Below are positions 52,544 to 61,364 of a stretch of DNA of 64,000 bases, piece by piece. Position 1 is the first letter of the stretch; each line of letters begins with the position of its first letter. This DNA comes from an uncultured Armatimonadota bacterium (GTDB taxonomy: Bacteria > Armatimonadota > Fimbriimonadia > Fimbriimonadales > Fimbriimonadaceae). Both the position numbers and the translations under genes were made by a program. The DNA is taken from the NCBI GenBank assembly GCA_903927025.1, contig CAIYLG010000043.1:1-64000 (forward strand), in the 5' to 3' direction. Under the pieces are notes generated by a model, which searched no databases, was not told where the DNA came from, and saw only the letters and a program-made list of their open reading frames with translations.

Positions 52544-53230
52544 GTGATTACAGCAGTCAAAAAGAAAATCAGCGATGAAGATCTTCAGAACGACATTATT
52601 TCCGAGCTCAAGTACGAACCAAGTGTGACGACGAGCGACATCGGGGTTCTTGTGCATGATGGCATCGTTACTCTGAATGGGTACACGTCTAGCTATTTTG
52701 AAAAGGCAAATGCGGTTAAGGCCGCCAAGCGCGTGGTAGGGGTGAATGCAATCGCAGATGACATTCAGATTAGGCTAATTGGCTCTGCAAGCCACGACGA
52801 CGGAGATATCGCGATGGATGCCAGCCGAGTGCTGAAACACTCGCCATCCGTACCAGCAGAAGTGAATCTCGTCGTTCGTGAGGGCTGGATAACCCTGGAA
52901 GGACAGGTCGAGTGGTGGTATCAAAAGAATGCGGCAGAGGAATCCGTTGCTTACATCAACGGCGTGAAGGGAGTCTCCAACCTCATCACGATTCATCCAA
53001 AGCTTTCCGCAGCGGCGATTGAGACGGACATTAAAGAGGCGTTCGAGCGAAGTGCGATGTTGGATGCGGATGACGTAAGCGTCGTCACATCCGGCAACCA
53101 TGTCACCCTGAACGGAGAGGTCAAGACCTACTCCGAAAAGGAAGAAGCCGAGCGAACCGCGTGGGATGCTTCTGGTGTGAAGACTGTGGACAACAACATC
53201 ACCGTCAACTGGTCTTGGGTCGGCGACTAG
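52544..53230 (+). CDS. Triple BON-domain protein
   Basis: The GTG at 52544 is fixed by AGGAG 8 nt upstream and gives 228 aa. Three BON domains of about 65 residues follow one another: IGVLVHDGIVTLNGYTSSYF ... VGVNAIADDIQI, LVVREGWITLEGQVEWWYQK ... GVSNLITI, and VVTSGNHVTLNGEVKTYSEK ... VDNNITV. BON domains bind phospholipid or membranes; triple-BON proteins such as OsmY-like ones respond to osmotic or envelope stress. No signal peptide is seen with this start, unlike OsmY. A strong terminator follows. Confidence 0.9.
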   Translation: MITAVKKKISDEDLQNDIISELKYEPSVTTSDIGVLVHDGIVTLNGYTSSYFEKANAVKAAKRVVGVNAIADDIQIRLIGSASHDDGDIAMDASRVLKHSPSVPAEVNLVVREGWITLEGQVEWWYQKNAAEESVAYINGVKGVSNLITIHPKLSAAAIETDIKEAFERSAMLDADDVSVVTSGNHVTLNGEVKTYSEKEEAERTAWDASGVKTVDNNITVNWSWVGD

Positions 53231-53247
53231 TCGCGGACGTCAGTTAG

Positions 53248-53288
53248 AAAGAAGGGCGCGGAGCTTAAGCTTCCCGCCCTTCTTTTTT
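53248..53288 (+). terminator. Rho-independent terminator of the BON gene
   Basis: AAAGAAGGGCG (53248-53258) pairs with CGCCCTTCTTT (53275-53285), with GGAGCTTAAGCTTCC refolding inside, followed by a run of six T. It begins 18 nt after the stop at 53228-53230. Confidence 0.88.
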
Positions 53289-53322
53289 GTGCGCGGATAT
53301 GTGAGGCGACGTGGAAAGATGG

Positions 53323-53367
53323 CCTGGAATAAAAATCCAGGCAGCAAGCGTGATAAATCCCGCACTC
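53323..53367 (-). repeat. Interspersed repeat, copy 2 (inverted relative to copy 1)
   Basis: On the minus strand, starting at 53367, it reads GAGTGCGGGATTTATCACGC and so on, matching copy 1 (35961-35992) at 31 of 32 positions, then a CCTGGA/TCCAGG stem-loop. The loop differs from copy 1. It lies downstream of the BON terminator. Confidence 0.75.
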
Positions 53368-53807
53368 GCCGGATAGCTGCCGACTAAAGGCGTGCGTGCT
53401 TCAACCTAATGCCATCCAATTTGAGATTTGAAGCTGGTGCGTCTCCCTGCACTTAGGTTCGAGCGACCCAGTCTTTGGGAGCGACTCCTTCTCCTGCCGA
53501 ACCTGGAGGCAAGCAAGGAGGGTTGAGAATGGTGCTGTTAGGCGCGCCCTGGCACCTTGCTGAATCTGGGAACCTGGAGAGAAGCCATTCAAAGTGCGGA
53601 GCAGATGAACCCGATCTCTTCTCCCATAACCCGCACCCAATGTGATGCAAGGCAGTTCAGATTCGAATGTTGCGGGTTTCCATACCAATAATGAGCCAGG
53701 CTTCAGCACGCCTGTGTCCCGGGTTTTCAACGCGGGGGTCGGTTGACATGGCAACAGGTTCAATGCAAAAGGAACTGGACTGAACGTTCATGCCGCACAC
53801 GTGAAGG

Positions 53808-53851
53808 AGCCCGCACTCCTCGGGTGGGGGACACCCTCTAGAATGCGGGCT
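53808..53851 (-). terminator. Branched hairpin downstream of the aldehyde dehydrogenase gene
   Basis: AGCCCGCA (53808-53815) pairs with TGCGGGCT (53844-53851); inside, GGGTG (53822-53826) pairs with CACCC (53832-53836). It lies 19 bp past the stop of the minus-strand operon and may end it. There is no T-run. It shares CCCGCACTC with the interspersed repeat. Confidence 0.5.
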
Positions 53852-53869
53852 ACGGCACGGGAACCAGCA

Positions 53870-55285
53870 TTAGGCAGGCGCTTTGATGTTTGCAACCCGG
53901 ATCAGCTTCTTGTTGACGAATTCCTGGATTCCGAGGCTGGAGAGCTCTCGGCCGTACCCAGAATTCTTGATGCCTCCGAAGGGAAGGTCGGCGGCTGTCC
54001 AGGTTGGGTGATTGATGAACATCATCCCCGTTTCCACGGCATTGGCCACACGCTTGCCTCGCGAGTCGTCGTTGGTGAAGACGCAGCCGCCAAGACCGAA
54101 GTCAGAATCGTTGGCAAGGTCAATGGCCTCGGCTTCACTCTTCACACGGAAGAACAGAGCGACTGGGCCGAAGAACTCCTCGCGGAAGGCGGGATTGGTC
54201 GGCTTGATGTCAGTGATGATGGTCGGTGACATGAAAGCGCCTGGTCGATTGATCCGCTTGCCGCCCATGATGATGTTGGCGCCGTTGGCAACAGCGGCGT
54301 CAACCTGGCTAAGCAGGTGGATCAGAGCGGCCTCCGTGGACAATGGCCCAAGCGTCGTGTGCCGGTCCATCGGGTCGCCTGGCTTAAGTCCCTCGAGTGC
54401 AACCTGGAACTTTTGAAGGAAGACATCCGCGATCTCGTCCATCACGATAATTCGCTTCGCGGCGACGCAGCACTGGCCGGTGTTGTTCATCTTCCCCCAA
54501 AGCGCCCACTGCACGGTCCTATCGATGTCCGCATCCTCCAGAACGATGAACGCATCGCTGCCGCCAAGCTCCATCGTGGTCTTCTTGAGATTCTTTCCGG
54601 CTTGGCTGGCAACCGATTTGCCTGCTTCGACGCTGCCCGTAAGGGCAACACCCATGATTCGGGGGTCATCAATAACGTGCTTCACCTGGTCGTGTGAGAT
54701 GAACAGATTTGTGTAGGTACCGATTGGAGCACCCGCATCCGTCCATAACTTCTCAAAAGCCATAGCGCACTGGGGGACGTTGGAGGCGTGCTTCACCATG
54801 ACCACATTGCCAGCCATGATGTTGGGTGCGGCAAAGCGAGCAAGCTGGTAGTACGGGAAGTTCCAAGGCTGAATACCAAGGAGGACGCCAGTTGGGCTGC
54901 TTACAATTTCTGCGTGGCCACCTGATTTAGGGTGCAGTCTCTGCGGAGCGAGGAACTCCTCGGCGTTCTCGGCATAGTATTCGATGATGTCGGCGCTTAG
55001 CTCGACCTCACCTTGGGCTTCTGCGTATAGCTTCCCCATCTCCAAGGTGACCAATCGTGCGAGTTCCACGGATCGGTCTCGCATGAGCTGGGCAACTTGG
55101 CGAACGACGACGGCTCGCTCGTCAAAGCTCTTTTGCTTCCAAGTGGCATAGCAAGCGTGTGCAACTGCGGTTCGCGTCTCAAGTTCTCGATTGTTGATTT
55201 CATCAAAGCTATCGATCAGCTTGTTGTCAAACGGGTTGATGCTTTGGAATGCGGTTGTTTTAGTGGTTGTTGTCATTGCGTTCAC
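53870..55285 (-). CDS. NAD(P)-dependent aldehyde dehydrogenase, succinate-semialdehyde type
   Basis: A 471-aa ALDH. GIQPWNFPYYQLARFAAPNI (138-157) binds the cofactor, GSVEAGKSV follows the Rossmann turn, MELGGSDAF gives the general-base Glu239, and NTGQCCVAAKR the catalytic Cys273. EEFFGPVALFFRV and LPFGGIKNSGYGREL complete the family. The closest named group is the SSADH/GabD-like family with short N-terminus. The start overlaps the stop of the alcohol dehydrogenase gene by 4 nt, so the aldehyde made by that enzyme may be its substrate. Confidence 0.9.
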   Translation of the reverse strand: MNAMTTTTKTTAFQSINPFDNKLIDSFDEINNRELETRTAVAHACYATWKQKSFDERAVVVRQVAQLMRDRSVELARLVTLEMGKLYAEAQGEVELSADIIEYYAENAEEFLAPQRLHPKSGGHAEIVSSPTGVLLGIQPWNFPYYQLARFAAPNIMAGNVVMVKHASNVPQCAMAFEKLWTDAGAPIGTYTNLFISHDQVKHVIDDPRIMGVALTGSVEAGKSVASQAGKNLKKTTMELGGSDAFIVLEDADIDRTVQWALWGKMNNTGQCCVAAKRIIVMDEIADVFLQKFQVALEGLKPGDPMDRHTTLGPLSTEAALIHLLSQVDAAVANGANIIMGGKRINRPGAFMSPTIITDIKPTNPAFREEFFGPVALFFRVKSEAEAIDLANDSDFGLGGCVFTNDDSRGKRVANAVETGMMFINHPTWTAADLPFGGIKNSGYGRELSSLGIQEFVNKKLIRVANIKAPA

Positions 55286-56376
55286 TGACAGTCAAGGATC
55301 ACTTTCATGGCGCCGGTCTTTTGCGCGTTTCCGAATGTGTCGTAGGCCTCGAGGATCTGGTCGAGCTTGAAGTGGTGGGTGACCAGCACGGTTGGGTTGA
55401 TCTTTTTGGACTGAACTGAGTTGAGGAGGGTGGGGGTGGTGACGGTATCCACCAACCGGGTGGTGATGGAGATGTTCCGGTCCCACAGCTTCTCAAGATG
55501 GAGAGTAACGGGATGCCCATGCACTCCGATGTTGGCAATGGTTCCGCCGGCACCGATAAGCATCTGACATAGCTCGAAGGTTGGAGGAACGCCTACCGCC
55601 TCGATTGCCGTGTCCACTCCCTTGCCATCGGTAATCTCGAGAACCTTGGCCACAGCGTTTTCGGAGCTGTTGTTGATCGTATGGGTTGCCCCTAGGCGCT
55701 TGGCGACCTTCAACCGATTGTCATCCATGTCGATCATGATCAGTTGGGCTGGAGAGTAAAGCTGGGCGGTAAGGAGGGCGGCGAGGCCGACGGGGCCGCT
55801 GCCGACGATGGCCACCGATGAGCCAGGGGATACCTTTCCATTGAGGACGCCGCATTCAAAACCGGTAGGCAGGATATCACTGAGCATGACAAAGGCATCT
55901 TCGTCTGCCCCAGCCGGCATGTTGTAAAGGCTGGTATCTGCATGAGGAATGAGGACGTATTCCGCTTGAGTGCCGTCGATGGTGTTGCCAAGAATCCAAC
56001 CGCCGGTGGTGCAGTGGGAGAACATTCCTCGTCTGCAGTATTCGCATTTCGAGCAGGCGGTGATACAGGAGATCAGAACTTTGTCTCCGGGCTTGAAGCT
56101 GGCTACGCCCAACCCTACCGATTCAACAATTCCGATGCCCTCGTGTCCGAGGATTCTGCCAGCGACGCAAGTCGGTACGTCTCCTTTCAGGATATGAAGG
56201 TCGGTTCCACAGATTGTCGTCTTGATCATTCTGATGACGGCATCACCAGCGGCATTTACCATTGGCTTTGGGCGAGCTTCGAGGGACATTTTTCCCGGTC
56301 CGCCGTACACGAATGCGTTCATCATCCCACTTGCCAGGTCGGTCAGCGATTCCGAATTGGGCTTGGTGGCGATCAT
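55282..56376 (-). CDS. Zinc-dependent alcohol dehydrogenase (MDR family)
   Basis: A 364-aa medium-chain dehydrogenase. ICGTDLHILKGD holds the catalytic-zinc Cys and His, GRILGHEGIGIVESVG the Glu/His, CITACSKCEYCRRGMFSHC the four structural-zinc Cys, and VAIVGSGPVGLAALLTAQLY the NAD(P) Rossmann motif. It is of the type oxidising primary or secondary alcohols (threonine dehydrogenase/ADH-like group). It is coupled by ATGA overlaps both to the small upstream gene and to the aldehyde dehydrogenase. Confidence 0.92.
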   Translation of the reverse strand: MIATKPNSESLTDLASGMMNAFVYGGPGKMSLEARPKPMVNAAGDAVIRMIKTTICGTDLHILKGDVPTCVAGRILGHEGIGIVESVGLGVASFKPGDKVLISCITACSKCEYCRRGMFSHCTTGGWILGNTIDGTQAEYVLIPHADTSLYNMPAGADEDAFVMLSDILPTGFECGVLNGKVSPGSSVAIVGSGPVGLAALLTAQLYSPAQLIMIDMDDNRLKVAKRLGATHTINNSSENAVAKVLEITDGKGVDTAIEAVGVPPTFELCQMLIGAGGTIANIGVHGHPVTLHLEKLWDRNISITTRLVDTVTTPTLLNSVQSKKINPTVLVTHHFKLDQILEAYDTFGNAQKTGAMKVILDCQ

Positions 56377-56561
56377 CGACTCACGTTCTCCTGATTGTTT
56401 GTATTGGCTCGCGTTGACACACTGAGTGATAGGAACCTTTCAGGTGATAGCCCATCAAAGTAGGATGCGGTGAGGAGGTCGTGAGAAGAGTGACAGGCTT
56501 GAATCTCCGCTTCGTTTTTGCAGACGCAGTCAAGGTTGTCCATCCATTTCGCAAGGTTCAT
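56373..56561 (-). CDS. 62-aa Cys/His-containing protein coupled to alcohol dehydrogenase
   Basis: The ATG at 56561, 9 nt after GGAG, gives 62 aa: MNLAKWMDNLDCVCKNEAEI and then QACHSSHDLL. The Cys at 12 and 14 with CHSSH could form a small metal site. I do not recognise a family. The stop overlaps the alcohol dehydrogenase start by 4 nt (ATGA), so it is the first gene of the operon and is very likely translated. It might modulate or assemble the dehydrogenases, but that is a guess. Confidence 0.65.
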   Translation of the reverse strand: MNLAKWMDNLDCVCKNEAEIQACHSSHDLLTASYFDGLSPERFLSLSVSTRANTNNQENVSR

Positions 56562-56777
56562 AGTGAAGTTCTCCACGCAAGCTCCCAGAGTCACAGCCCA
56601 GAAAGTTCTGGATCGGAACGAGAGGTTGCAACGTGTTCATCCTTGCGCGGATGGGGCCGGAGTGTCACGTCGCGTTATTCGTAGTCGGTGGAGTTTAGGA
56701 CAGCCAAATCAGGGACAGCTGAAGGGCTGCAACGTTGTCATTTGGCTAGTTCCATCCGCTCCTTGCTATCATTGACA

Positions 56778-58661
56778 GTGCGCCGGCAAACGCAATCCGT
56801 CTTACTCCTGACCTGTATAGGGCTCCTTCTGTCGTGCCAGGCTGGGCTCGCTCGGGACCCATCGGCGTCAAGCGGCGAATTCCTTCCCGCAGACTTGTAT
56901 CCAACCGTTGACGTCCTTGTACCTTCACCTGGCGACAGCACCTATTTCGTAGACCCGATTCACGGTTCTGACGCCAACAGCGGGATCGCTGCAGACAAGC
57001 CATGGAGGACTTTGGCAAGGCTCAACCAGCTCCAACTGGCCCCGGGGGACAAAGTTAGAATTTCTCCTGGTGTCCTGGATATCTCGCTGATGCCCCACGG
57101 CAAAGGAACTGCTGAGAATCCCGTTGTGATCCGGTTTTTAGCCGGAATTCATGAGTTTCGGTCCACCCGCGCGGCACGGGTGTGCCGATTTGTTTCCAAT
57201 TCCGCTGATGCCCCATACACCGCCCAACCCGTGGGAGTGCTTGTGAACCATTGCAGCCACTTCCGTGTTGAGGGAGCTCAAGGAGCTGAGCTCATTTACG
57301 CGGATCGAATGACCCAGTTCATCAATGAGTACTCGGACCACATCACCTACCAAGACTTGACCTTCGATATGGCTCGCCCCACCGTATCGGAGTTTAGAGT
57401 GGTCGCGACGAGCAAAAACTCTGCGACGATCCGAGTTGCCGAAGGGTCCACATATGGCATAAGCGACGGGAGATTTAAGTGGTCGGGGGACCTTGGCAGC
57501 GGCTGGACAATGGCTCAAGAAGCGATTCCAGATACCGGACGCTGTTTTCGCTTGGGGAAGTGGGATCCCTTCCTATCCGCCCACGCGGAACAACTGGCAG
57601 ATGGAACCGTACGGCTCACCTACAAGGGAGACAACATAGGCCTGAAGGTGGGACATCAGTATCAATTTCGAAACACGCAGCGAGACACGGTTAGCGGTGT
57701 CAACGCCCGGTGTCGAGATTTAGCGTTTTTCAACTGTCGTTTCTACGCTCTTCCAGGGATGGGCGTGGTCAGCCAGTTCACGGAGAATCTCACATTCCGC
57801 GGAGATGCGGTTGTGCCGAAGCCTGGGACACTTCGCACCTGCCCAGCTTGGGCCGATTGCTTTCACTTTTCAGGCTGTGGCGGAAAGATTTTGGTGGAGA
57901 GCTGCCGGTTCTCAGGGACTCAGGATGACCCGATCAACGTTCACGGGACCTTCCTTCAACTCGTAGACAGAGTTTCGCCAAACGTCGTCACAGTTAGGTT
58001 CATGCATCCTCAAACCTTTGGGTTTGCCGCATTTCAGCCAGGGGACTCGATCGAATTCGTGAGCCACGTCAACCTGCGCCCATTCCATCGGAACAAGGTT
58101 CGCTCAGTTGCGAAGCAGACGGATAAAGAGTGGCGTTTGACGTTGGATTCACCAGTCGCGTCCTTTGCGCAAGGTGATGTCATTGACAATATCTCCTGGT
58201 ACCCAGACCTTACGATCCGAGGCTGCGCTGTGACAATGGATTCTTGCCGTGGTTTTCTGATCACTACTCGCGGCAAGGTCCTGGTTGAGAACAACACGTT
58301 CACTCGTACAGAGATGAGCGCTATCGACATCGCCGATGATGCCAACTCCTGGTTCGAGTCAGGCGGGGTGCGGAGTGTGACGATACGCAACAATCGCTTT
58401 GTCGAGTGCGGCGAACCAGCGATCTTCATCCATCCGGAAAACCAAACGCAAAACCCGAATGAGCCGGTTCACGAGAACATCCAGGTAGTGGGGAATATGT
58501 TTCTCTTGAACGGAACCGCGGGAATCTCTGCAAGGAGCGTACGGAACCTTCTCATCCAGGACAACCAGTTTTCGACCACCTCACTGCCTGTAATCACCTC
58601 TGCGTGCACGGAAGTGACGAAGAAAGGGAATCACTTGGGAGCAAGTGGTGGCCTGAAATAG
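56778..58661 (+). CDS. GH110-like alpha-galactosidase, parallel beta-helix lipoprotein
   Basis: The GTG at 56778 gives 627 aa with signal VRRQTQSVLLLTCIGLLLSC and a lipobox-like LLSC, so it may be a lipoprotein; a GTG at 56688 would extend it by 30 codons. STYFVDPIHGSDANSGIAAD starts a right-handed beta-helix. CFHFSGCGGKILVESCRFSG and TQDDPINVHGTF are the Asp-Asp and Asn-Val-His-Gly block of family GH110, which includes blood-group-B alpha-1,3-galactosidases. Repeats such as VENNTFTRTEMSAIDIADDA and IRNNRFVECGEPAIFIHPEN continue the helix. The specificity within GH110 is not fixed by the sequence. Confidence 0.78.
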   Translation: MRRQTQSVLLLTCIGLLLSCQAGLARDPSASSGEFLPADLYPTVDVLVPSPGDSTYFVDPIHGSDANSGIAADKPWRTLARLNQLQLAPGDKVRISPGVLDISLMPHGKGTAENPVVIRFLAGIHEFRSTRAARVCRFVSNSADAPYTAQPVGVLVNHCSHFRVEGAQGAELIYADRMTQFINEYSDHITYQDLTFDMARPTVSEFRVVATSKNSATIRVAEGSTYGISDGRFKWSGDLGSGWTMAQEAIPDTGRCFRLGKWDPFLSAHAEQLADGTVRLTYKGDNIGLKVGHQYQFRNTQRDTVSGVNARCRDLAFFNCRFYALPGMGVVSQFTENLTFRGDAVVPKPGTLRTCPAWADCFHFSGCGGKILVESCRFSGTQDDPINVHGTFLQLVDRVSPNVVTVRFMHPQTFGFAAFQPGDSIEFVSHVNLRPFHRNKVRSVAKQTDKEWRLTLDSPVASFAQGDVIDNISWYPDLTIRGCAVTMDSCRGFLITTRGKVLVENNTFTRTEMSAIDIADDANSWFESGGVRSVTIRNNRFVECGEPAIFIHPENQTQNPNEPVHENIQVVGNMFLLNGTAGISARSVRNLLIQDNQFSTTSLPVITSACTEVTKKGNHLGASGGLK

Positions 58662-58721
58662 CCATCCCAGGCAATTCGCCTTGGTGGTTTTGTTGTTACA
58701 ATAGGCCAGAGAAGATTGAAG

Positions 58722-59222
58722 ATGGCTTTGACTAAACACCGTGTGATTCAGTGGTCGCTGATATCCGTGTCTGGCGTGGCCGCGTTTGGCCTGTTCTCAG
58801 CGGCGGTAGCCATCTACCGACTGCCTGAGCTGGGTTCGGAACTTCACTCCAACGCGCAGGAGGTTATGGGCAAGCGCATCGTGTTGCCTGGAGAGTCTGG
58901 CTTCTGGGTTCTTTATCCCACTCGATCAGTTTTCCCGGCAAGCGCCGGCGGTGGCGGAAAAATCACTTGGCAAGCAAGGAAGGGAATGGTGCCGACCCTT
59001 TGCGAACAGGAGCCCAATTTTGACTACTGTTGGGGCTTCAAGCTCTCTACCATTGAGGGCGGTAACTGGAAGGTTGACAAAAATAACTACCGGATGGTGG
59101 GCAGACTCTACTTTCACTACAAGCCAGTCGCAAACGGCACGCCAGGTGCGGTTCCGTTCGAAGGCAAGATGTTTGTGAAGGACGGCGCATCATGCGCTGG
59201 GGACTTCACAAAAGCGGGCTAG
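58722..59222 (+). CDS. Membrane-anchored protein of unknown function
   Basis: The ATG at 58722 (a TTG at 58716 is possible) gives 166 aa. A single membrane segment, VIQWSLISVSGVAAFGLFSA, is near the N-terminus with the rest outside. KITWQARKGMVPTLCEQEPN and NFDYCWGFKLSTIEGGNWKV carry the first two of three Cys; the third is near the C-terminus. No family is recognised. A TACAAT box at 58697-58702 leaves a short leader. Confidence 0.6.
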   Translation: MALTKHRVIQWSLISVSGVAAFGLFSAAVAIYRLPELGSELHSNAQEVMGKRIVLPGESGFWVLYPTRSVFPASAGGGGKITWQARKGMVPTLCEQEPNFDYCWGFKLSTIEGGNWKVDKNNYRMVGRLYFHYKPVANGTPGAVPFEGKMFVKDGASCAGDFTKAG

Positions 59223-59254
59223 AGTTGGGCGAGGCAGATCGCCCCGCCTAAACA

Positions 59255-59434
59255 TTACTTCGAAGCTTTTCGAACGGCGTCTTTCGCCTTCCCGTACTGC
59301 TCCTCAACTTTTCCTTCGACGACTTTAGCCTCGCCGACAATCTTGTCGCTCTTGGAGTGGGTCAGTTTGCCTTTGGCCTTCTGAAGCTCCCCTTCAATCT
59401 GCTTGACTTTGCCTTTAATCCGATCTTTGTCCAT
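59255..59434 (-). CDS. CsbD-like stress protein
   Basis: The ATG at 59434, about 9 nt after GAGGAG, gives 59 aa: MDKDRIKGKVKQIEGELQKA, then VGEAKVVEGKVEEQYGKAKD. This is the CsbD repeat (KxKGxxxxxxGxxxx) typical of sigma-B or envelope-stress-induced small proteins. The longer ORF start adds unrelated residues. It forms charged helices; the molecular role is unknown. Confidence 0.88.
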   Translation of the reverse strand: MDKDRIKGKVKQIEGELQKAKGKLTHSKSDKIVGEAKVVEGKVEEQYGKAKDAVRKASK

Positions 59435-59804
59435 TGGTTTTGACTCCTCTGATGTGGAAACTTCACGGTCCGCGTCTGAATTCTTCTGACTCCGTCTTAT
59501 CGGTGCGGCGTTTCTATCGCTTCTCTGCAAGGATTCGAAAGGCACCTTTAGTCCCCTTCGGCCGCGTCAGCAGAATGGTTTCCATCAATCGGACTGTAGC
59601 CGTGTGAGCAGAGCAATTTCGAGCCCGCTCTTTTGCGTCCGTGTCTGCGCTGACACTGTGTCAAGGGACAGTGTCTGTTCGGTACCCCCTCCCTGGCCCT
59701 CCGCTCGCCACGGAAATGGAGGTGGAGGGAACCTGGGTTACCGCGTTACTTGCATCGACTAAGAGGTTGGAATTTAAGATTCTGCCAACCTAGACAAGAT
59801 TCTC
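59435..59804. other. Intergenic region (370 bp)
   Basis: No gene. It must hold the CsbD promoter on the minus strand and the end of the anti-sigma gene. A hairpin GACACTGT (59652-59659) / ACAGTGTC (59668-59675) and a GGAGGTGGAGGG purine stretch near 59718 are the only structures seen. Confidence 0.5.
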
Positions 59805-61364
59805 CTAGAGCCCCTCTTTCTTCATAAATGTCACCACTTCCGGCGGCGAGCTGGGCTCGTTGGAGGCCATCTTTAGCCAGCGGATGGCTTCACTGTGATT
59901 CCCCAAGTCGCGGTAGGCGCGATACATTTTCACGTACAGGTCCCCCATCGCCCAGGGCCCTATGCCTTTAGATTCCATCTGATGCCGAAGGCCGATTTCA
60001 GCTTTGACCGTTTCGATAACCCCGTTGTTATCCTTTGCTCTCTCGAGCTCCGGCTCACGGGTACCAAGCTCTTGGAGAAGTACGTCTTCGTCATTCAATG
60101 GGCCCATTCCCATAAGGGGTGCCCAGTCAGGCGTCAGCGGCGTCGTAGGACGTTCAAATTTCCACTGGAATCGATTGCCGCTGACATTGAAGGTTACAGC
60201 AACGGACTTTCCGGTGAGACGATTCCGGGGAATGAGCCACAGTCCCTCCAAAACCTCACCATTTCTAAGCACGACCCCCTTAGCGAATTTTTCGCTAGGC
60301 CCAGTGATGTATGGCTGTAGGCTTCCACAGGACAAGTAGGCTACTCCGTCAGATCCGGTGACTTCAATGCTTGGATGCGATACATAAGGGACGACTACTT
60401 TGTGAGGCATTCCGTCATGCGGAAAAGCGAGCACTGCATCCGCATCACGTTGACGCTGCGCCTTTGTCTCCCCATCGGAATACATCAAGAAAATGTCTCC
60501 ATTCGGGTTCATGTCGATGACTCGAATGGCAACCACCCTGTTCTCCCAATTGAAGGATTTGATCGGCTTCTCGATACCCGCGAGGAAGGCGATTTTCTCA
60601 TTGTCGAGGTCGACAACAGGCATCGATGAGTCGAACTTTGGAGCAAAAAGCGCTGGATCAAGAGGCTTGTCATACGAAGCTCTTGCCACTGCGCTTTGAT
60701 GCCATCCATTTGGCGTATTGCCCTGCATCAGGAAGGCGATTGGCATTGAGGTGTTTCGGTCTGCCATCAGGACCAGCCTTTCTTTTTCACCCGGTTGGGT
60801 GATCGTGACTCGGGTTACTGGAATACCCTCAAACTCATCCGACCCAACTTCGATCTTGTCTCTCCAGTTCCAGCGGGTTAAGTCGGCGATCATCGCCTTC
60901 GCGCTGAATCCGCTTGGATTGTAGGTGAATGGACCCTCTGGTGCAGATTTAACCGTGACACGCTTGAGGTCTGGTTCAACCTGCCAGCTCTTGCCAGAAT
61001 TCCAGATCTGGTAGCTCGTTCCTCGCTCCATCCTCCACCGGCCATGGTCATACAGGGTGCGGGCGCTGATTGCGGTTTTCCCGCTTGGTTGGGCCGAGTA
61101 GACCGTGATCTCCGCAGTTTGAGCATCACTCACGGCACCTTCGATTTGATGAAGCCGATACAGGCCGTAAGCCTTTGGTCCAAAGGAAATGGAAAGGGCA
61201 CCCACCGCGAACGCCGAAGTCGCGACAACGAAAGTGCGTCTGTTTCGCTGCTTCCTGATGATCTGTCCTTTTCGGATTTTGATGGAGGTCCAGGCAGATT
61301 GTCTCGCTTCCTCATCAGGGGCGAACCCTGGATAGGCGTTTGAGAGTTCTTCGTTTAAGTTCAT
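59805..61364 (-). CDS. Anti-sigma factor-like membrane protein with large extracytoplasmic part
   Basis: A 519-aa protein. A short cytoplasmic part precedes one membrane segment (TFVVATSAFAVGALSISFGP, ~44-63). The outer ~200 residues contain YDHGRWRMERG, YQIWNSGKSWQVEPDLKRVT and VSDEFEGIPVTRVT-like strands that resemble RseB/LolA-fold lipid-sensing domains; the C-terminal part has VTFNVSGNRFQWKFERP and a TPR-like helical end. The ATG overlaps the sigma-factor stop by 4 nt, which is the main reason for calling it the cognate anti-sigma factor. The sigma-binding segment is short, so this is moderately sure. Confidence 0.65.
   Translation of the reverse strand: MNLNEELSNAYPGFAPDEEARQSAWTSIKIRKGQIIRKQRNRRTFVVATSAFAVGALSISFGPKAYGLYRLHQIEGAVSDAQTAEITVYSAQPSGKTAISARTLYDHGRWRMERGTSYQIWNSGKSWQVEPDLKRVTVKSAPEGPFTYNPSGFSAKAMIADLTRWNWRDKIEVGSDEFEGIPVTRVTITQPGEKERLVLMADRNTSMPIAFLMQGNTPNGWHQSAVARASYDKPLDPALFAPKFDSSMPVVDLDNEKIAFLAGIEKPIKSFNWENRVVAIRVIDMNPNGDIFLMYSDGETKAQRQRDADAVLAFPHDGMPHKVVVPYVSHPSIEVTGSDGVAYLSCGSLQPYITGPSEKFAKGVVLRNGEVLEGLWLIPRNRLTGKSVAVTFNVSGNRFQWKFERPTTPLTPDWAPLMGMGPLNDEDVLLQELGTREPELERAKDNNGVIETVKAEIGLRHQMESKGIGPWAMGDLYVKMYRAYRDLGNHSEAIRWLKMASNEPSSPPEVVTFMKKEGL

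Larger units (their letters stand above)
53289..53869. other. Intergenic region (about 580 bp) without a convincing gene
   Basis: A 120-codon minus-strand ORF (53401-53763) exists but has no ribosome site, no recognisable domain and low-complexity composition, so I do not call it. The region is bounded by a copy of the interspersed repeat (53323-53367) and a hairpin element (53808-53851), both containing CCCGCACTC. The middle could be a decayed gene or non-coding repeat DNA. Confidence 0.5.

Noticed and set aside
53401-53763. A 120-codon minus-strand ORF in the repeat-bearing gap
   Set aside because: No ribosome site, no domain and no signal or coupling; the amino-acid composition looks like a chance frame in non-coding DNA.
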